NCBI GenBank assembly: GCA_964577195.1 | Contig: CAZNYF010000045.1 | Span: 1 to 18,055, forward strand | Origin: HyVt-560 sp964577195 | GTDB taxonomy: Bacteria > Pseudomonadota > Gammaproteobacteria > UWMA-0217 | DNA length: 18,055 nt | Direction of reading: 5' to 3' | Shown: one piece after another, positions 6,793 to 14,401 of the stretch | Layout: each line of letters starts with the position of its first letter | How positions within the stretch are numbered: the stretch's first letter is position 1 | Notes under the pieces: model-generated | What the model was told of the DNA's origin: nothing | Seen by the model: the letters and a program-made list of their open reading frames with translations, nothing else | Database searches by the model: none | Made by a program: the position numbers and the translations under genes

Positions 6793-7776
6793 CTAACTGA
6801 CTGGTATCATCTCGAAGTATTGTTCGACGGCATCTAGCTGCTGGCTTGATGAGGTCAATTGATTGATCTTCTTACGCCATCTCTGACTGTCAGGCAAGGT
6901 ACTAAAATACCAACCAATGTGTTTTCTGGCTATCCTGACGCCTGCCGGTTCACCATAAAACGTGTGTAAATTTCGCAGGTGTTCCAGCATCAGCGTGGCA
7001 ATCTCATTGATTCCTGGCGCTGGGAACTGCTCACCTGTTTTTAAAAAATGCGCGATTTCTCTAAAAATCCACGGTCTTCCTTGCGCGCCCCGACCAATCA
7101 TAATGCCTGCAGCACCGGTTGCTTGAAAGACTTCGACAGCTTTCTTGGCGCTAGTGATGTCGCCATTGGCAATCACCGGGAGTTTGACTGCCTGACAGAC
7201 TTGGCCAATGGTGTCGTATTCAGCATCACCATTGAATTTATCTTCACGGCTGCGGCCGTGAACCGTTAATAGCTGGACGCCGCTATCTTCGGCAATTTTA
7301 GCAATTTGAACTGCATTTCGAGACTCGCGGGATAAGCCTGTTCGGATTTTCAAGGTCACGGGGTGATCAGTGGCTTTGACTACTGCACAGAGAATTCGGG
7401 CTACATTTTTTTCATCACTCAGTAACGCCGATCCTGCGGCCTTACGGCAGACTTTTTTGGCAGGGCAGCCCATATTAATGTCTATGATATGCGCACCCTG
7501 ATCGACGTGAAATCGTGCTGCATCTGCCATCACAGCGGCATCGTTGCCAACCAGTTGAACGATTACGGGGCTGGGTTCTTCTTGATAATGGGTGCGCAAC
7601 AGAGATTTTCGACTCGAACGAGTGTCGGGATTGGATGCAACCATCTCCGATACTGTGATTCCAGCCCCCAGTTTTTTTGCGAGTATCCGAAATGGTTGAT
7701 CAGTCACTCCAGCCATTGGTGCCAAGGCAAGATTGTTTGCAAACCGGTAGTTGCCAATGCTGATCGGGTGGAGCAT
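6793..7776 (-). CDS. dusB: tRNA-dihydrouridine synthase B
   Basis: This 327-aa flavoenzyme reduces specific uridines in tRNA to dihydrouridine, using FMN and NADPH. The TIM-barrel begins with LAPMAGVTDQPFR. The catalytic cysteine is Cys104 in INMGCPAKKVCRKAAGSALL, a signature of the DusB subgroup. LTVHGRSRE, VIANGDI and GIMIGRGAQGRPWIF form the FMN phosphate site. The length is normal (E. coli DusB 321 aa). The gene begins with ATG 14 bp after the 71-aa gene at 7791-8006 and is probably transcribed with it. In many gammaproteobacteria dusB is followed by fis; here the next gene is convergent and no fis is present. The ribosome binding site is weak, so coupling to the upstream gene is plausible. 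Confidence 0.94.
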   Translation of the reverse strand: MLHPISIGNYRFANNLALAPMAGVTDQPFRILAKKLGAGITVSEMVASNPDTRSSRKSLLRTHYQEEPSPVIVQLVGNDAAVMADAARFHVDQGAHIIDINMGCPAKKVCRKAAGSALLSDEKNVARILCAVVKATDHPVTLKIRTGLSRESRNAVQIAKIAEDSGVQLLTVHGRSREDKFNGDAEYDTIGQVCQAVKLPVIANGDITSAKKAVEVFQATGAAGIMIGRGAQGRPWIFREIAHFLKTGEQFPAPGINEIATLMLEHLRNLHTFYGEPAGVRIARKHIGWYFSTLPDSQRWRKKINQLTSSSQQLDAVEQYFEMIPVS

Positions 7777-7790
7777 TTGGACGCGTCTTT

Positions 7791-8006
7791 TTAATGCCGT
7801 AGCAAGCTTGTAGCCGGCTGTGGGAACATCTGGTTGGTGGTTGTGCTGGATGGATTAATTCCCGCACCAAGGAGAATGTACATGAGTTGTTGACCAACGT
7901 TACCTATCTCGCCCTGATGCATCATCAGGCCGGCGAGTAAGTCTTCAGCCGTTGACAATCCTGTCGGTTTTGTCGGATATTCTTCCATGAATTTGAAGCT
8001 CGTCAT
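7791..8006 (-). CDS. Small protein of unknown function upstream of dusB
   Basis: This is a 71-aa protein without signal peptide, membrane segment or Cys. ATG 8006 is preceded by a strong GAGGAG ribosome binding site four bases upstream, which argues that it is translated; an upstream in-frame start at 8036 would skip it. The N-terminal part is charged (KFMEEYPTKPTG). The middle is Met/Leu/Gly-rich and probably helical (AEDLLAGLMMHQGEIG and QQLMYILLGAG). The tail is Ser/Thr/Pro-rich. I do not recognise the family. It is the first gene of a likely two-gene unit with dusB. Confidence 0.6.
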   Translation of the reverse strand: MTSFKFMEEYPTKPTGLSTAEDLLAGLMMHQGEIGNVGQQLMYILLGAGINPSSTTTNQMFPQPATSLLRH

Positions 8007-8100
8007 TTTACTCCTCGAATAATGTTGTGAGTACACTCTATTTGTAGTTTAAATTGTGTGAAATTTCAAAGACTGAATTCCAGATTATGATCTGCGTCAT

Positions 8101-8130
8101 AAAAAAGAGCCGACAATGTCGGCCCTTTTT
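8101..8130 (-). terminator. Intrinsic terminator of the rhodanese gene (possibly bidirectional)
   Basis: The stem GCCGAC/GTCGGC (8109-8114 and 8118-8123) encloses a three-base loop. Read on the minus strand, it follows the rhodanese stop codon by about 30 bp and ends in a run of T (complement of the A-run 8101-8106). The plus strand also ends in five T, so it could work in both directions. Confidence 0.8.
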
Positions 8131-8157
8131 GTCTTACTGGGTTGTCTATCGGATCAC

Positions 8158-8871
8158 TTAGGGCTTAGCGGTAGATAAACCTAATACAGCCCAGTCTTGC
8201 ATGCCGCCACGATACCATTTGATCTTGTCAGCCGGGTAGCCGAACTTAAGTAAGTTCTTGATATTATTGGGGGACTGACCGCACCACATACCATTACAGA
8301 ACATCACCAAAGTTTTGCAACTGGAGTAATCGAAAACCTTGCTGGTGTCGCCTGCTGCAATGGCTTCGTCAACAGAGAACGCATCAGCGCCTTTGACAAG
8401 TTTTACATCAAAATTATCTTGCATGATTTTCATGATGCCATCTGTGGTTGCGCCCTTCTTGGGGTTGAGCTTGGTCCACGGGAGGTTAATCGCGCCAGGG
8501 ATAGTGCCTTTAGCGACCCAGTCAGGAGTACGAGAATCAACAACCAGTATATTGCTCTGACCGTGGTTATATTTCTGATCCAGATAATTGATAACTTCGT
8601 TCTCACCCAGGGTTTCTACGCCAGGCGCTAAAACGATAGGCTGGATGCAGAACGGGGGGCAAGGACGTGAAGTCTTGGCAAAAGCAGGGATAACAGTAGC
8701 GGCATTGTTTTGATCACGTTTGATCTCAGTCGCTTTACCATTGTGTTGAACGGTAACGCTCATGATGTCTGGCGTAATGCCAACAGGTTTGCCGCCTTCG
8801 GCAGTCGCTGCACCGGCAAATGCCAAGCTGCTGACGACTAATGTGGAACATAAGAGTGTGGTGAACTTCAT
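8158..8871 (-). CDS. Periplasmic rhodanese-domain sulfurtransferase
   Basis: This 237-aa protein has a Sec signal peptide (cut near GAATAEG). A pre-domain with an unusual Cys pair (CPPFC, Cys71 and Cys75) follows, then a C-terminal rhodanese domain. The latter shows NILVVDSRTPDWVAKG and IPGAINLPW (the CH2A region), the active-site loop FCNGMWCGQSP with Cys192 as the predicted persulfide-forming Cys, and WYRGGMQDW (CH2B). It probably transfers sulfane sulfur in the periplasm; the acceptor is unknown. Extra cysteines (185, 197) could make disulfides or a redox relay. The start has a strong GGAGG site seven bases upstream. The gene is 109 bp downstream of the 59-aa secreted protein gene on the same strand and ends at a clear intrinsic terminator, so the two may be co-transcribed. 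Confidence 0.85.
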   Translation of the reverse strand: MKFTTLLCSTLVVSSLAFAGAATAEGGKPVGITPDIMSVTVQHNGKATEIKRDQNNAATVIPAFAKTSRPCPPFCIQPIVLAPGVETLGENEVINYLDQKYNHGQSNILVVDSRTPDWVAKGTIPGAINLPWTKLNPKKGATTDGIMKIMQDNFDVKLVKGADAFSVDEAIAAGDTSKVFDYSSCKTLVMFCNGMWCGQSPNNIKNLLKFGYPADKIKWYRGGMQDWAVLGLSTAKP

Positions 8872-8980
8872 AGGTTTCCTCCAAACAGGAAATTACTTTC
8901 TAAAGGATGGTGTTGCACTTTGTAGTGCGGGTTATTGATGATGCCGATAAGATCAGCAGCAAAAATTTGTGTGGTGGCTG

Positions 8981-9160
8981 CTATTCGCAATCAGGCTCTT
9001 CTTCTCCATCTTTCTTTTTTTCTCCGCCTTTCTTTTCTTCACCGTCTGCCTGGACAATGTGGTTTGCAGAGATAGAGCCGGTTTGTGCGAGTTGTCCCGC
9101 AACGCTAATTTGGCTGATTGAGAACAAAGCAACGACCAGCAGTAGAGTGACTAATTTCAT
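8981..9160 (-). CDS. 59-aa secreted Lys/Glu-rich protein with a C-terminal Cys
   Basis: The ATG at 9158-9160 has AGGGA five bases upstream. It opens a 59-codon frame with an obvious Sec signal peptide (MKLVTLLLVVALFSISQIS, cut near SVAG). The mature part starts neutral and ends in an extremely charged tail, DGEEKKGGEKKKDGEEE, finishing with PDCE. The only Cys is the penultimate residue. The signal peptide, ribosome binding site and non-random tail support a real gene despite the size. It sits directly upstream of the periplasmic rhodanese gene on the same strand. A role as a small periplasmic sulfur- or metal-binding partner of that enzyme is only a guess. I do not know a named family. Confidence 0.75.
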   Translation of the reverse strand: MKLVTLLLVVALFSISQISVAGQLAQTGSISANHIVQADGEEKKGGEKKKDGEEEPDCE

Positions 9161-9252
9161 GTGATTCCCTATTATTGATTACACAGATCAGCGACTATAT
9201 CACTAATTTCAATGCCAGAGAAAACTTGGAGTAAAGAGACGCACAAAATTTC

Positions 9253-9277
9253 AAAACCTTATATATTACAAGGTTTT
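9253..9277 (-). terminator. AT-rich hairpin between lipoprotein gene and small secreted protein gene
   Basis: AAAACCTT (9253-9260) and AAGGTTTT (9270-9277) form an eight-base-pair stem with a nine-base loop. On the minus strand it follows the EF-hand lipoprotein gene by 70 bp and runs into a T-rich stretch. The stem is GC-poor, so it is at best a weak terminator. Confidence 0.35.
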
Positions 9278-9346
9278 AGTAATTTCAAGCTAGAAAATCA
9301 GGATCGAATAAGCTGGGGTTAAACGCTAAGAGTTGTCGCAGGCCGG

Positions 9347-9670
9347 TTATTGTAAATCGGGTCTGGCGTTGGGCAATACCGCCACAGCATTGGTCTCGTC
9401 TGCACGGCTTGGATCGGGGTTGCAGACGATATCGGTATGTTGCCGCTCATAGGGACTCAGTTTGCCATCGTGATTGTGATCAAGGCCGTGTATGAGACGA
9501 AATCCGGCGCGAGTGCTACAGGCTGCGGCAACGACAGTTGATTGTTCAACGATGGTGATAGCTTTTGGTAACGCAGTGGCATCTGTTGATGCTTGTTTGA
9601 AATTGATTTTATCACAAGCGCCAAGCAGGGTGAGACAGAGTAGTGGTAGTAGTTTCAAGCAGCGGGTCAT
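9347..9670 (-). CDS. Lipoprotein with one EF-hand-like calcium loop
   Basis: The 107-aa precursor has a lipoprotein signal peptide with lipobox LLGAC (Cys19 to be lipidated). The residue after it is Asp20, which in enterobacteria is an inner-membrane retention signal. The mature protein carries DHNHDGKLSPYE (64-75), a perfect 12-residue EF-hand loop with D1, N3, D5, G6, hydrophobic position 8 and E12. A Cys on each side of it (51 and 83) could make a disulfide. The spacing CSTRAGFRLIHGLDHNHDG also resembles a small disulfide-bound repeat found in secreted proteins with a C..G...GlDxNxxG pattern. A calcium-binding or structural role in the envelope is likely; nothing more can be said. The ribosome binding site is weak. 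The gene precedes the small secreted protein and rhodanese genes on the same strand. Confidence 0.7.
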   Translation of the reverse strand: MTRCLKLLPLLCLTLLGACDKINFKQASTDATALPKAITIVEQSTVVAAACSTRAGFRLIHGLDHNHDGKLSPYERQHTDIVCNPDPSRADETNAVAVLPNARPDLQ

Positions 9671-9747
9671 TTTAATCTTGTCTTTTTTAGATGTGGTAAC
9701 GCAAAAACGGTGTGGTCTTCTCGGATATTGACAATTGTATACTTTAA

Positions 9748-9772
9748 AAATTCAATTGCTCCGTTTGAATTT
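9748..9772 (-). terminator. Candidate weak terminator after cmoB
   Basis: AAATTCAA (9748-9755) and TTGAATTT (9765-9772) pair across a nine-base loop. On the minus strand the stem is followed by a T-run, 29 bp after the cmoB stop codon. The stem is almost purely A/T, so the call is tentative. Confidence 0.3.
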
Positions 9773-9800
9773 GAATAAAGCTACTTAAGTCTTATGTTGA

Positions 9801-10799
9801 TTATGCCTTAGTTTTTTGTCGGATTGCAATCAGGATAGCGCGCCGGGGGGAAGGAAGCCCTTCAATGGTTAACTCGGGATTGTCCGGGTCAATGGACTGG
9901 ATTAAAGACTTTCCTTTAATCCAGTCAGTGGTTCTTTGCTCCCGAGGGGTTGTCGCAGTGATATTGATGCAGCGAATCTGTTCAAAGCCACAGCGCCTCA
10001 TCCACAGTGTGAGCGTTTTTATACTGGGGATAAACCAAATATTTTTCATCCCTGCGTAGCGGCCTTCGGGTACTAGTGAATAGCCTTCATCACCATCAAT
10101 TACGAGGGTTTCAAGCACTAGTTCTCCGCCGGGCTTTAGGCAGCCTCTGAGTTGTAGCAGGTGATCGATGGGGGAGGGGCGATGATATAAAACACCCATC
10201 GAAAATGCGGTATCAAATGTTTGTAAATTGATTGGAAGCTGTTCGAGGGAGAGTGGAAGTACATCCACGGGCTGGTCAGGTAAAAAGTGTTTGTTGGCTA
10301 AAAATTGATAAACGAATAATATTGTAGGATCTATGCCAACAACTCTGGCCGCACCATTTCCAAGCATTCTCCAACAGTGATAGCCATTTCCACAGCCGAC
10401 ATCCAGCACCAGCTTTCCGATCAGTGGTCGTATTTCATTGCTCAAGCGATCCCATTTGAGATCACTGCGCCATTCTGTATCAATCAGTTCTCCAAAAATT
10501 TCGTAAGGCCCTTTACGCCACGGCATGAATGCTCGGTAGGTATCGATAATGCTGTTGCGTGTGGGGCTATCGCAATCACTTGCTTGCCCAATACTGACGA
10601 TGGGTGCATTTAGATCAAAGGATGAGGCAGGAATGTTTTGGGGCAGTGATTGTAGGGCGGCTTGCCATTGTGGCGCATGCCCGTGAGTTTTGGCTGACAG
10701 CGCCGTAGTAATTTGCTCAGGCAGTATCTCCAGCCATCTTCTTCCCGGAGTTGCTTGAAGCGCTTTGAGCAGGGCGTTGTAGTGATGAAGAGTGTCCAC
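9801..10799 (-). CDS. cmoB: tRNA U34 carboxymethyltransferase CmoB
   Basis: CmoB transfers a carboxymethyl group from carboxy-S-adenosylmethionine to 5-hydroxyuridine at tRNA position 34, giving cmo5U, which widens wobble decoding. The 332-aa protein (E. coli 323 aa) has the conserved PWRKGPYEIFG and DTEWRSDLKWDR, the class I methyltransferase motif I LVLDVGCGNGYHCWRM, then GIDPTILFVYQF and FSMGVLYHRPSPIDHL. The start is GTG 10799, which follows the cmoA stop TGA with no spacer, with AAGGA inside the cmoA end as the ribosome binding site. Translation is therefore coupled to cmoA. It is the last gene of the DUF1015-cmoA-cmoB unit. Confidence 0.96.
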   Translation of the reverse strand: MDTLHHYNALLKALQATPGRRWLEILPEQITTALSAKTHGHAPQWQAALQSLPQNIPASSFDLNAPIVSIGQASDCDSPTRNSIIDTYRAFMPWRKGPYEIFGELIDTEWRSDLKWDRLSNEIRPLIGKLVLDVGCGNGYHCWRMLGNGAARVVGIDPTILFVYQFLANKHFLPDQPVDVLPLSLEQLPINLQTFDTAFSMGVLYHRPSPIDHLLQLRGCLKPGGELVLETLVIDGDEGYSLVPEGRYAGMKNIWFIPSIKTLTLWMRRCGFEQIRCINITATTPREQRTTDWIKGKSLIQSIDPDNPELTIEGLPSPRRAILIAIRQKTKA

Positions 10800-11549
10800 T
10801 CAATCCTTTGTATCGTGATCAGCAATCGCGATGTAGGCGTTAAATCCGACACAAGAAAACCAGCGATACGCAGTTGCAAAACCTGCGTTGTTCAAGCGCT
10901 GAAAATGTTGTGCATCAGTTTCCGGAACAAGTACATTTTCCAGTGCGGTTCGTTTGCGGCTGATTTCCAAATCGCTGTAGCCATTGGCACGTTTAAAATC
11001 AAGATGTAGCCCGGTGAGAAATGCTTGTTCTTGTGAATCAGCCGAGATGGTTTTCTCCGTAAGCACCAATGCCGCTCCCTTCCTCATGCCCCGGTGTATA
11101 TTTGTGATTAGATCATCGCGCTCGGATTTTTTGATAAATTGAAGCGTCAGGTTAAGAATAACCAAAGACGCGTTTTCAACACGTATATTACAAATATCAT
11201 CACAAATCAGTTTAACCTTTGGCTGAATGCTCGCCTGATTCGTATTTTCTCGACACTTCTCAATCATCGCTGCCGCATTATCCACGGCAATTAAATGGCA
11301 ACCGCGCTGTTGAATATGGCTGCCGACAGCCACCGTAGAGCCACCTTGTGAGCAACCAAGGTCATAAATATTGCTTTCTGGCTGCACGTATTTCTCAGCG
11401 ATCACTCCCAGCATTCCCAAGATGGTTGCGTATCCCGGGATCGATCGATTGATCATATCCGCAAACACATCGGCTACTGCAGCATCGAACACAAAGCGGC
11501 TTTCATCCCGGTCGGAGTCTTGATAAATATTATCGTGAGAGGTAGGCAT
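10800..11549 (-). CDS. cmoA: Carboxy-S-adenosyl-L-methionine synthase CmoA
   Basis: CmoA converts S-adenosylmethionine and prephenate to carboxy-SAM, the donor used by CmoB. The 249-aa protein (E. coli 247 aa) shows FVFDAAVADVFADMINRSIP near the N-terminus, the SAM-binding motif IYDLGCSQGGST (61-72), AVDNAAAMIEKCR, and the LNLTLQFI segment typical of CmoA. The gene begins 20 bp after the DUF1015 stop codon and abuts cmoB, so the three are almost certainly one operon. Confidence 0.96.
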   Translation of the reverse strand: MPTSHDNIYQDSDRDESRFVFDAAVADVFADMINRSIPGYATILGMLGVIAEKYVQPESNIYDLGCSQGGSTVAVGSHIQQRGCHLIAVDNAAAMIEKCRENTNQASIQPKVKLICDDICNIRVENASLVILNLTLQFIKKSERDDLITNIHRGMRKGAALVLTEKTISADSQEQAFLTGLHLDFKRANGYSDLEISRKRTALENVLVPETDAQHFQRLNNAGFATAYRWFSCVGFNAYIAIADHDTKD

Positions 11550-11569
11550 ACTGAGGGGCGTGAGGACAA

Positions 11570-12796
11570 TTAATCCAGCAAATGCGAAACCAGTCCATCG
11601 GCCAATTTAGGCTCAAACCAGGTAGATTTTGGCGGCATGACCTCATTCGCATCTGCAACCGACATCAAATCTTCCATTCGAGTAGGGTGCAATGAAAATG
11701 CAATTGCCATCTCCCCAGCATCAACCCGACGCTCCAATTCTGACATACCTCGAATACCGCCGACGAAGTCAATGCGTTCATCCGTACGAGGATCGGTAAT
11801 ACCAAATAGCGGCTCAATCAAATAGGTTGCCAGCAAACTCACGTCTAACCGCCCAACCGGATCATTCTCGGGAATCAACTCTGGTTTGAGTGCCAGTCGA
11901 TACCATTTCTCTTCCAGGTACATACCATACGCCGCAGGCACTTCCGGTGAGATGGATGAGTCCCAAGGTTCGACGCTAAAGTTTTGCTTGAGTTTATCCA
12001 GTAAATCCTCGGCAGATAATCCGTTTAAATCTTTAATCACCCGATTGTAATCGAGGATTTTCATCTCATGGTGCGGGAAGATGACGCTTAAAAAGGTACC
12101 ATCAGAAGCATCTGCATTACCACCTCTGGTAGCGTTTACCCGCGAGGCGGACGCAGAGCGATGGTGGCCATCGGCAATATAAATCGCTGGCATGGCATCA
12201 AATAACGCGGTGAGCTGGTCGATTGTGGATTGATCCCCAATCACCCAAAGGCTGTGTTGAACCCCATCATCTGCGGTCACATCCAGAATGGGTTGACCGC
12301 TGCTGGCCACGGTAAGGATTTTATCAACCTCTGGCGTATCAGGATAAGCAAGCAGTACCGGGCCGGTTTGCGCGTTGACCGCTTCTATCTGCCGAACGCG
12401 GTCATCCTCTTTCTTTGGACGGGTGAATTCGTGTTTCCGAATCCGGTTGGAATCGTAATCTTTGACTGAAGCGGCAGCGACCAATCCGGTTTGCTGATGG
12501 GCACCCATGATGATTCGGTAGGCGTAATAGCTGGATAGTTCATCGCGAACCAATATTTCTGCATCGATGGTACGCTGAAAATTTTCAGCAGCCTTTGCAT
12601 AGACGGATGGATCATAAGGGTCAGTACCGGCAGGAAGGTCTATCTCAGGTTTAGAAATATGTAGAAAACTCCAGGGTTTGCCGGTGACACGCTCACGAGC
12701 TTCCTCACTGTTGAGTACATCATAAGGTGGTGCTACTACTTCATCTGCGCGACCCGGGGCGGGTCTCAAGCCTCTAAATGGACGAATTAAACTCAT
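11570..12796 (-). CDS. DUF1015 family protein
   Basis: This is a 408-aa cytoplasmic protein of the DUF1015 (COG4198) family, which has been linked by fold to ParB/sulfiredoxin-like proteins; archaeal free-serine kinase SerK shares that fold. Recognisable features are IRPFRGLRPAPGRADEVVAP and PPYDVL at the N-terminus, HEFTRPKKEDDR (122-133) and ADGHHRSASA (around 209-217). The His/Arg/Lys/Asp-rich motifs suggest a nucleotide- or phosphate-binding active site, but the biochemical activity of bacterial members is not established to my knowledge. I place the start at ATG 12796 because GAGGA lies six bases upstream; the ATG at 12808 overlaps that ribosome binding site and has a poor one of its own. 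It is first in the operon with cmoA and cmoB. Confidence 0.88.
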   Translation of the reverse strand: MSLIRPFRGLRPAPGRADEVVAPPYDVLNSEEARERVTGKPWSFLHISKPEIDLPAGTDPYDPSVYAKAAENFQRTIDAEILVRDELSSYYAYRIIMGAHQQTGLVAAASVKDYDSNRIRKHEFTRPKKEDDRVRQIEAVNAQTGPVLLAYPDTPEVDKILTVASSGQPILDVTADDGVQHSLWVIGDQSTIDQLTALFDAMPAIYIADGHHRSASASRVNATRGGNADASDGTFLSVIFPHHEMKILDYNRVIKDLNGLSAEDLLDKLKQNFSVEPWDSSISPEVPAAYGMYLEEKWYRLALKPELIPENDPVGRLDVSLLATYLIEPLFGITDPRTDERIDFVGGIRGMSELERRVDAGEMAIAFSLHPTRMEDLMSVADANEVMPPKSTWFEPKLADGLVSHLLD

Positions 12797-13216
12797 ATTT
12801 TTCCTCATGCTGAAGATATTAGTATTTGAATGTTACAAGGGTGGATACACCCACAGACCGAGTTTCTCAGCCGATTTTCGCAGTGTACCTGTTTATGCCA
12901 TGCACCTCTATCAATCGAAACATCGTAATGACTACTCCAAGCCCCTCGTGAAAGTGAACTCAGTCATAGTTTTGATAATTAATCGGCTTCAAAGGATCAT
13001 TTTGAGTCCTCAGCGGTGGGATCACTGAATTAACCATGATCTAATACCTGCGGGCTGTCAGAAATGACTCGATAAACACACATTGTGTTGTAGAAAAGTT
13101 TCCTGGGACGGAGGTCTTTTCGAGTAACGTGTTCTCATGAATACGCCATCCTATTGAGAGCGTCAGCCCGGTTTTATTGTCAGTGTCGAACCTGTTGTGA
13201 TTTTGGGAATCTCAAC
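12797..13216. other. Intergenic stretch without a supported gene
   Basis: About 420 bp. The only longer frame (12807-13028, plus) begins inside the antisense of the DUF1015 ribosome binding site, has no ribosome binding site of its own and an implausible composition. A small hairpin AACAC/GTGTT lies near 13077. The promoter of the DUF1015 operon should be here, but I cannot identify convincing -35 and -10 boxes. Confidence 0.5.
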
Positions 13217-13300
13217 ATGACGATGAGAAAGACAGCAAAGCAAATTATGCAGGCAAAGACACTGCAGGGCGATACACACATTACAATGAGAATATTATGA
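13217..13300 (+). CDS. Possible 27-codon leader ORF
   Basis: An ATG preceded by GGGA (13205-13208) opens a 27-codon frame (MTMRKTAKQIMQAKTLQG...) whose TGA overlaps the ATG of the next gene as ATGA. The peptide is basic and Met-rich. The downstream gene has only a weak ribosome binding site of its own, so translational coupling is plausible. Chance is also possible at this length. Confidence 0.25.
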   Translation: MTMRKTAKQIMQAKTLQGDTHITMRIL

Positions 13301-13568
13301 GTCACATCTTTAATGATGACACCTTAATCAATACCACACTCAGGCAGGTATTGGGCACAAGTGACAAGGCATCACAACAGTACTTAAGCGAAAAAACGAC
13401 GGCGCAAAGGCGTCAGTCTCGACACAGTGAGCCGACGGTTGAAATCAATCATCCTATAGAATCAGGTATTGTTCCTGATATTGATAATTACTACGACAAT
13501 AATTCTGAGACAGAAGAAATCATTTTTCCATTTGGATCAGAACAAGATATTGATTTGGAAAGTTTGGG
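13297..13568 (+). CDS. Unknown acidic protein, truncated by the assembly gap
   Basis: Ninety codons are visible before the run of N; the C-terminal part is missing from the assembly. The N-terminus is not a signal peptide (MSHIFNDDTLINTTLRQVLG). The next stretch is basic and Gln/Ser/Arg-rich (EKTTAQRRQSRHSE). The last 40 residues are very acidic and Asn/Tyr-rich (DIDNYYDNNSETEEIIFPFG). It looks like a disordered N-terminal region ahead of a folded domain that is not visible. I do not recognise it. Low-complexity acidic N-termini occur in large secreted or regulatory proteins, but nothing here decides that. Confidence 0.5.
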
Positions 13569-13668
13569 NNNNNNNNNNNNNNNNNNNNNNNNNNNNNNNN
13601 NNNNNNNNNNNNNNNNNNNNNNNNNNNNNNNNNNNNNNNNNNNNNNNNNNNNNNNNNNNNNNNNNNNN
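13569..13668. other. Assembly gap (100 N)
   Basis: Exactly 100 consecutive N, the conventional placeholder for a gap of unknown length. Both flanking genes run into it, so the two sides may not be truly adjacent. Confidence 0.97.
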
Positions 13669-14366
13669 ATCAGTTTTTTTTGTGCGGACAAGTTTATCTC
13701 GTCCACGCAACATCCTGCTCTGGATTGCAGAATATCGATGACTGATTTGGCGACGTCGGATGCCGTAAGATGGCAATCCTGCTCTTCTCCTGGGGCGAAA
13801 CTTAACCCGTTAAAGAAGCTGGTTTTGACCATCCCGGGATTAACCAGAGTCACAGCAACACCTTTGGTGGAGCATTCTTCTCTGATCGACTGGGAAAAGC
13901 CCCGCAAGCCAAATTTAGTGGCTGAATAAATAGCACCTTTTTTCCCGCCATTTACAGCAGCTTCTGACCCCATAATAATAATATGTCCGGAGCCCGCCGC
14001 TTTCATAGCAGGGATAAATTCGCGCACGACTAAAATCTGGCTAGTGAGATTGACATCAATCATTTCTCTTATCTGAGCGGTAGAAAACTCTTCAAGTGAA
14101 CCAAACCTACCATACCCCGCGTTACAAACAAGAATGTCCAAAGTGCCGATTTTCTGGTGAATAATTTTTAATTTCTCGGGTAGTTTATTCAGCGAGGAAA
14201 AGTCTATTGACTGAAAGCTAAACTTATCGCCAGCGAGCTTTGTGGTTGATGCGGTTCGTGAAAGCCCTGTAACCAGGCAATCTCGATCAATTAATTGCTG
14301 GGCAATTGCAGCGCCAATGCCGCGACTGGCTCCAGTAACCAAGGCGTTTTTCCCTAATAATTTCAT
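13669..14366 (-). CDS. Short-chain dehydrogenase/reductase, C-terminus in the gap
   Basis: This classical SDR has a Rossmann fold and is NAD(P)-dependent. It has TGASRGIG (11-18) for cofactor binding, NAG (82-84), and the full Asn-Ser-Tyr-Lys catalytic tetrad at N106, S134, Y147 and K151 (YSATK). VNPGMVKTSF follows. About 232 residues are present, close to the usual 240-250, so only the last few codons should be missing. An Arg at position 37 (GLSRTAS) suggests NADP(H), by analogy with the family. The substrate is unknown. The gene starts 35 bp after the stop of the SPL-like radical SAM gene and is the fourth gene of that operon. Its ribosome binding site is weak. Confidence 0.88.
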
Positions 14367-14401
14367 TATTCAGTTCGTTGCTTGTTTGGGGTTATTTGAC
14401 T

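Noticed and set aside
8907..9164. Plus-strand open frame rich in Ser and Phe
   Set aside because: It is the antisense of the 59-aa secreted protein gene, whose charged codons read as Ser/Phe/Pro on the other strand.
12807..13028. Plus-strand frame of 73 codons
   Set aside because: No ribosome binding site, start inside the antisense of the DUF1015 leader, and an implausible composition.
13291..13929. Single long plus-strand ORF running through the gap
   Set aside because: The N-run makes any frame appear open; the part to the right of the gap is antisense to the SDR gene.
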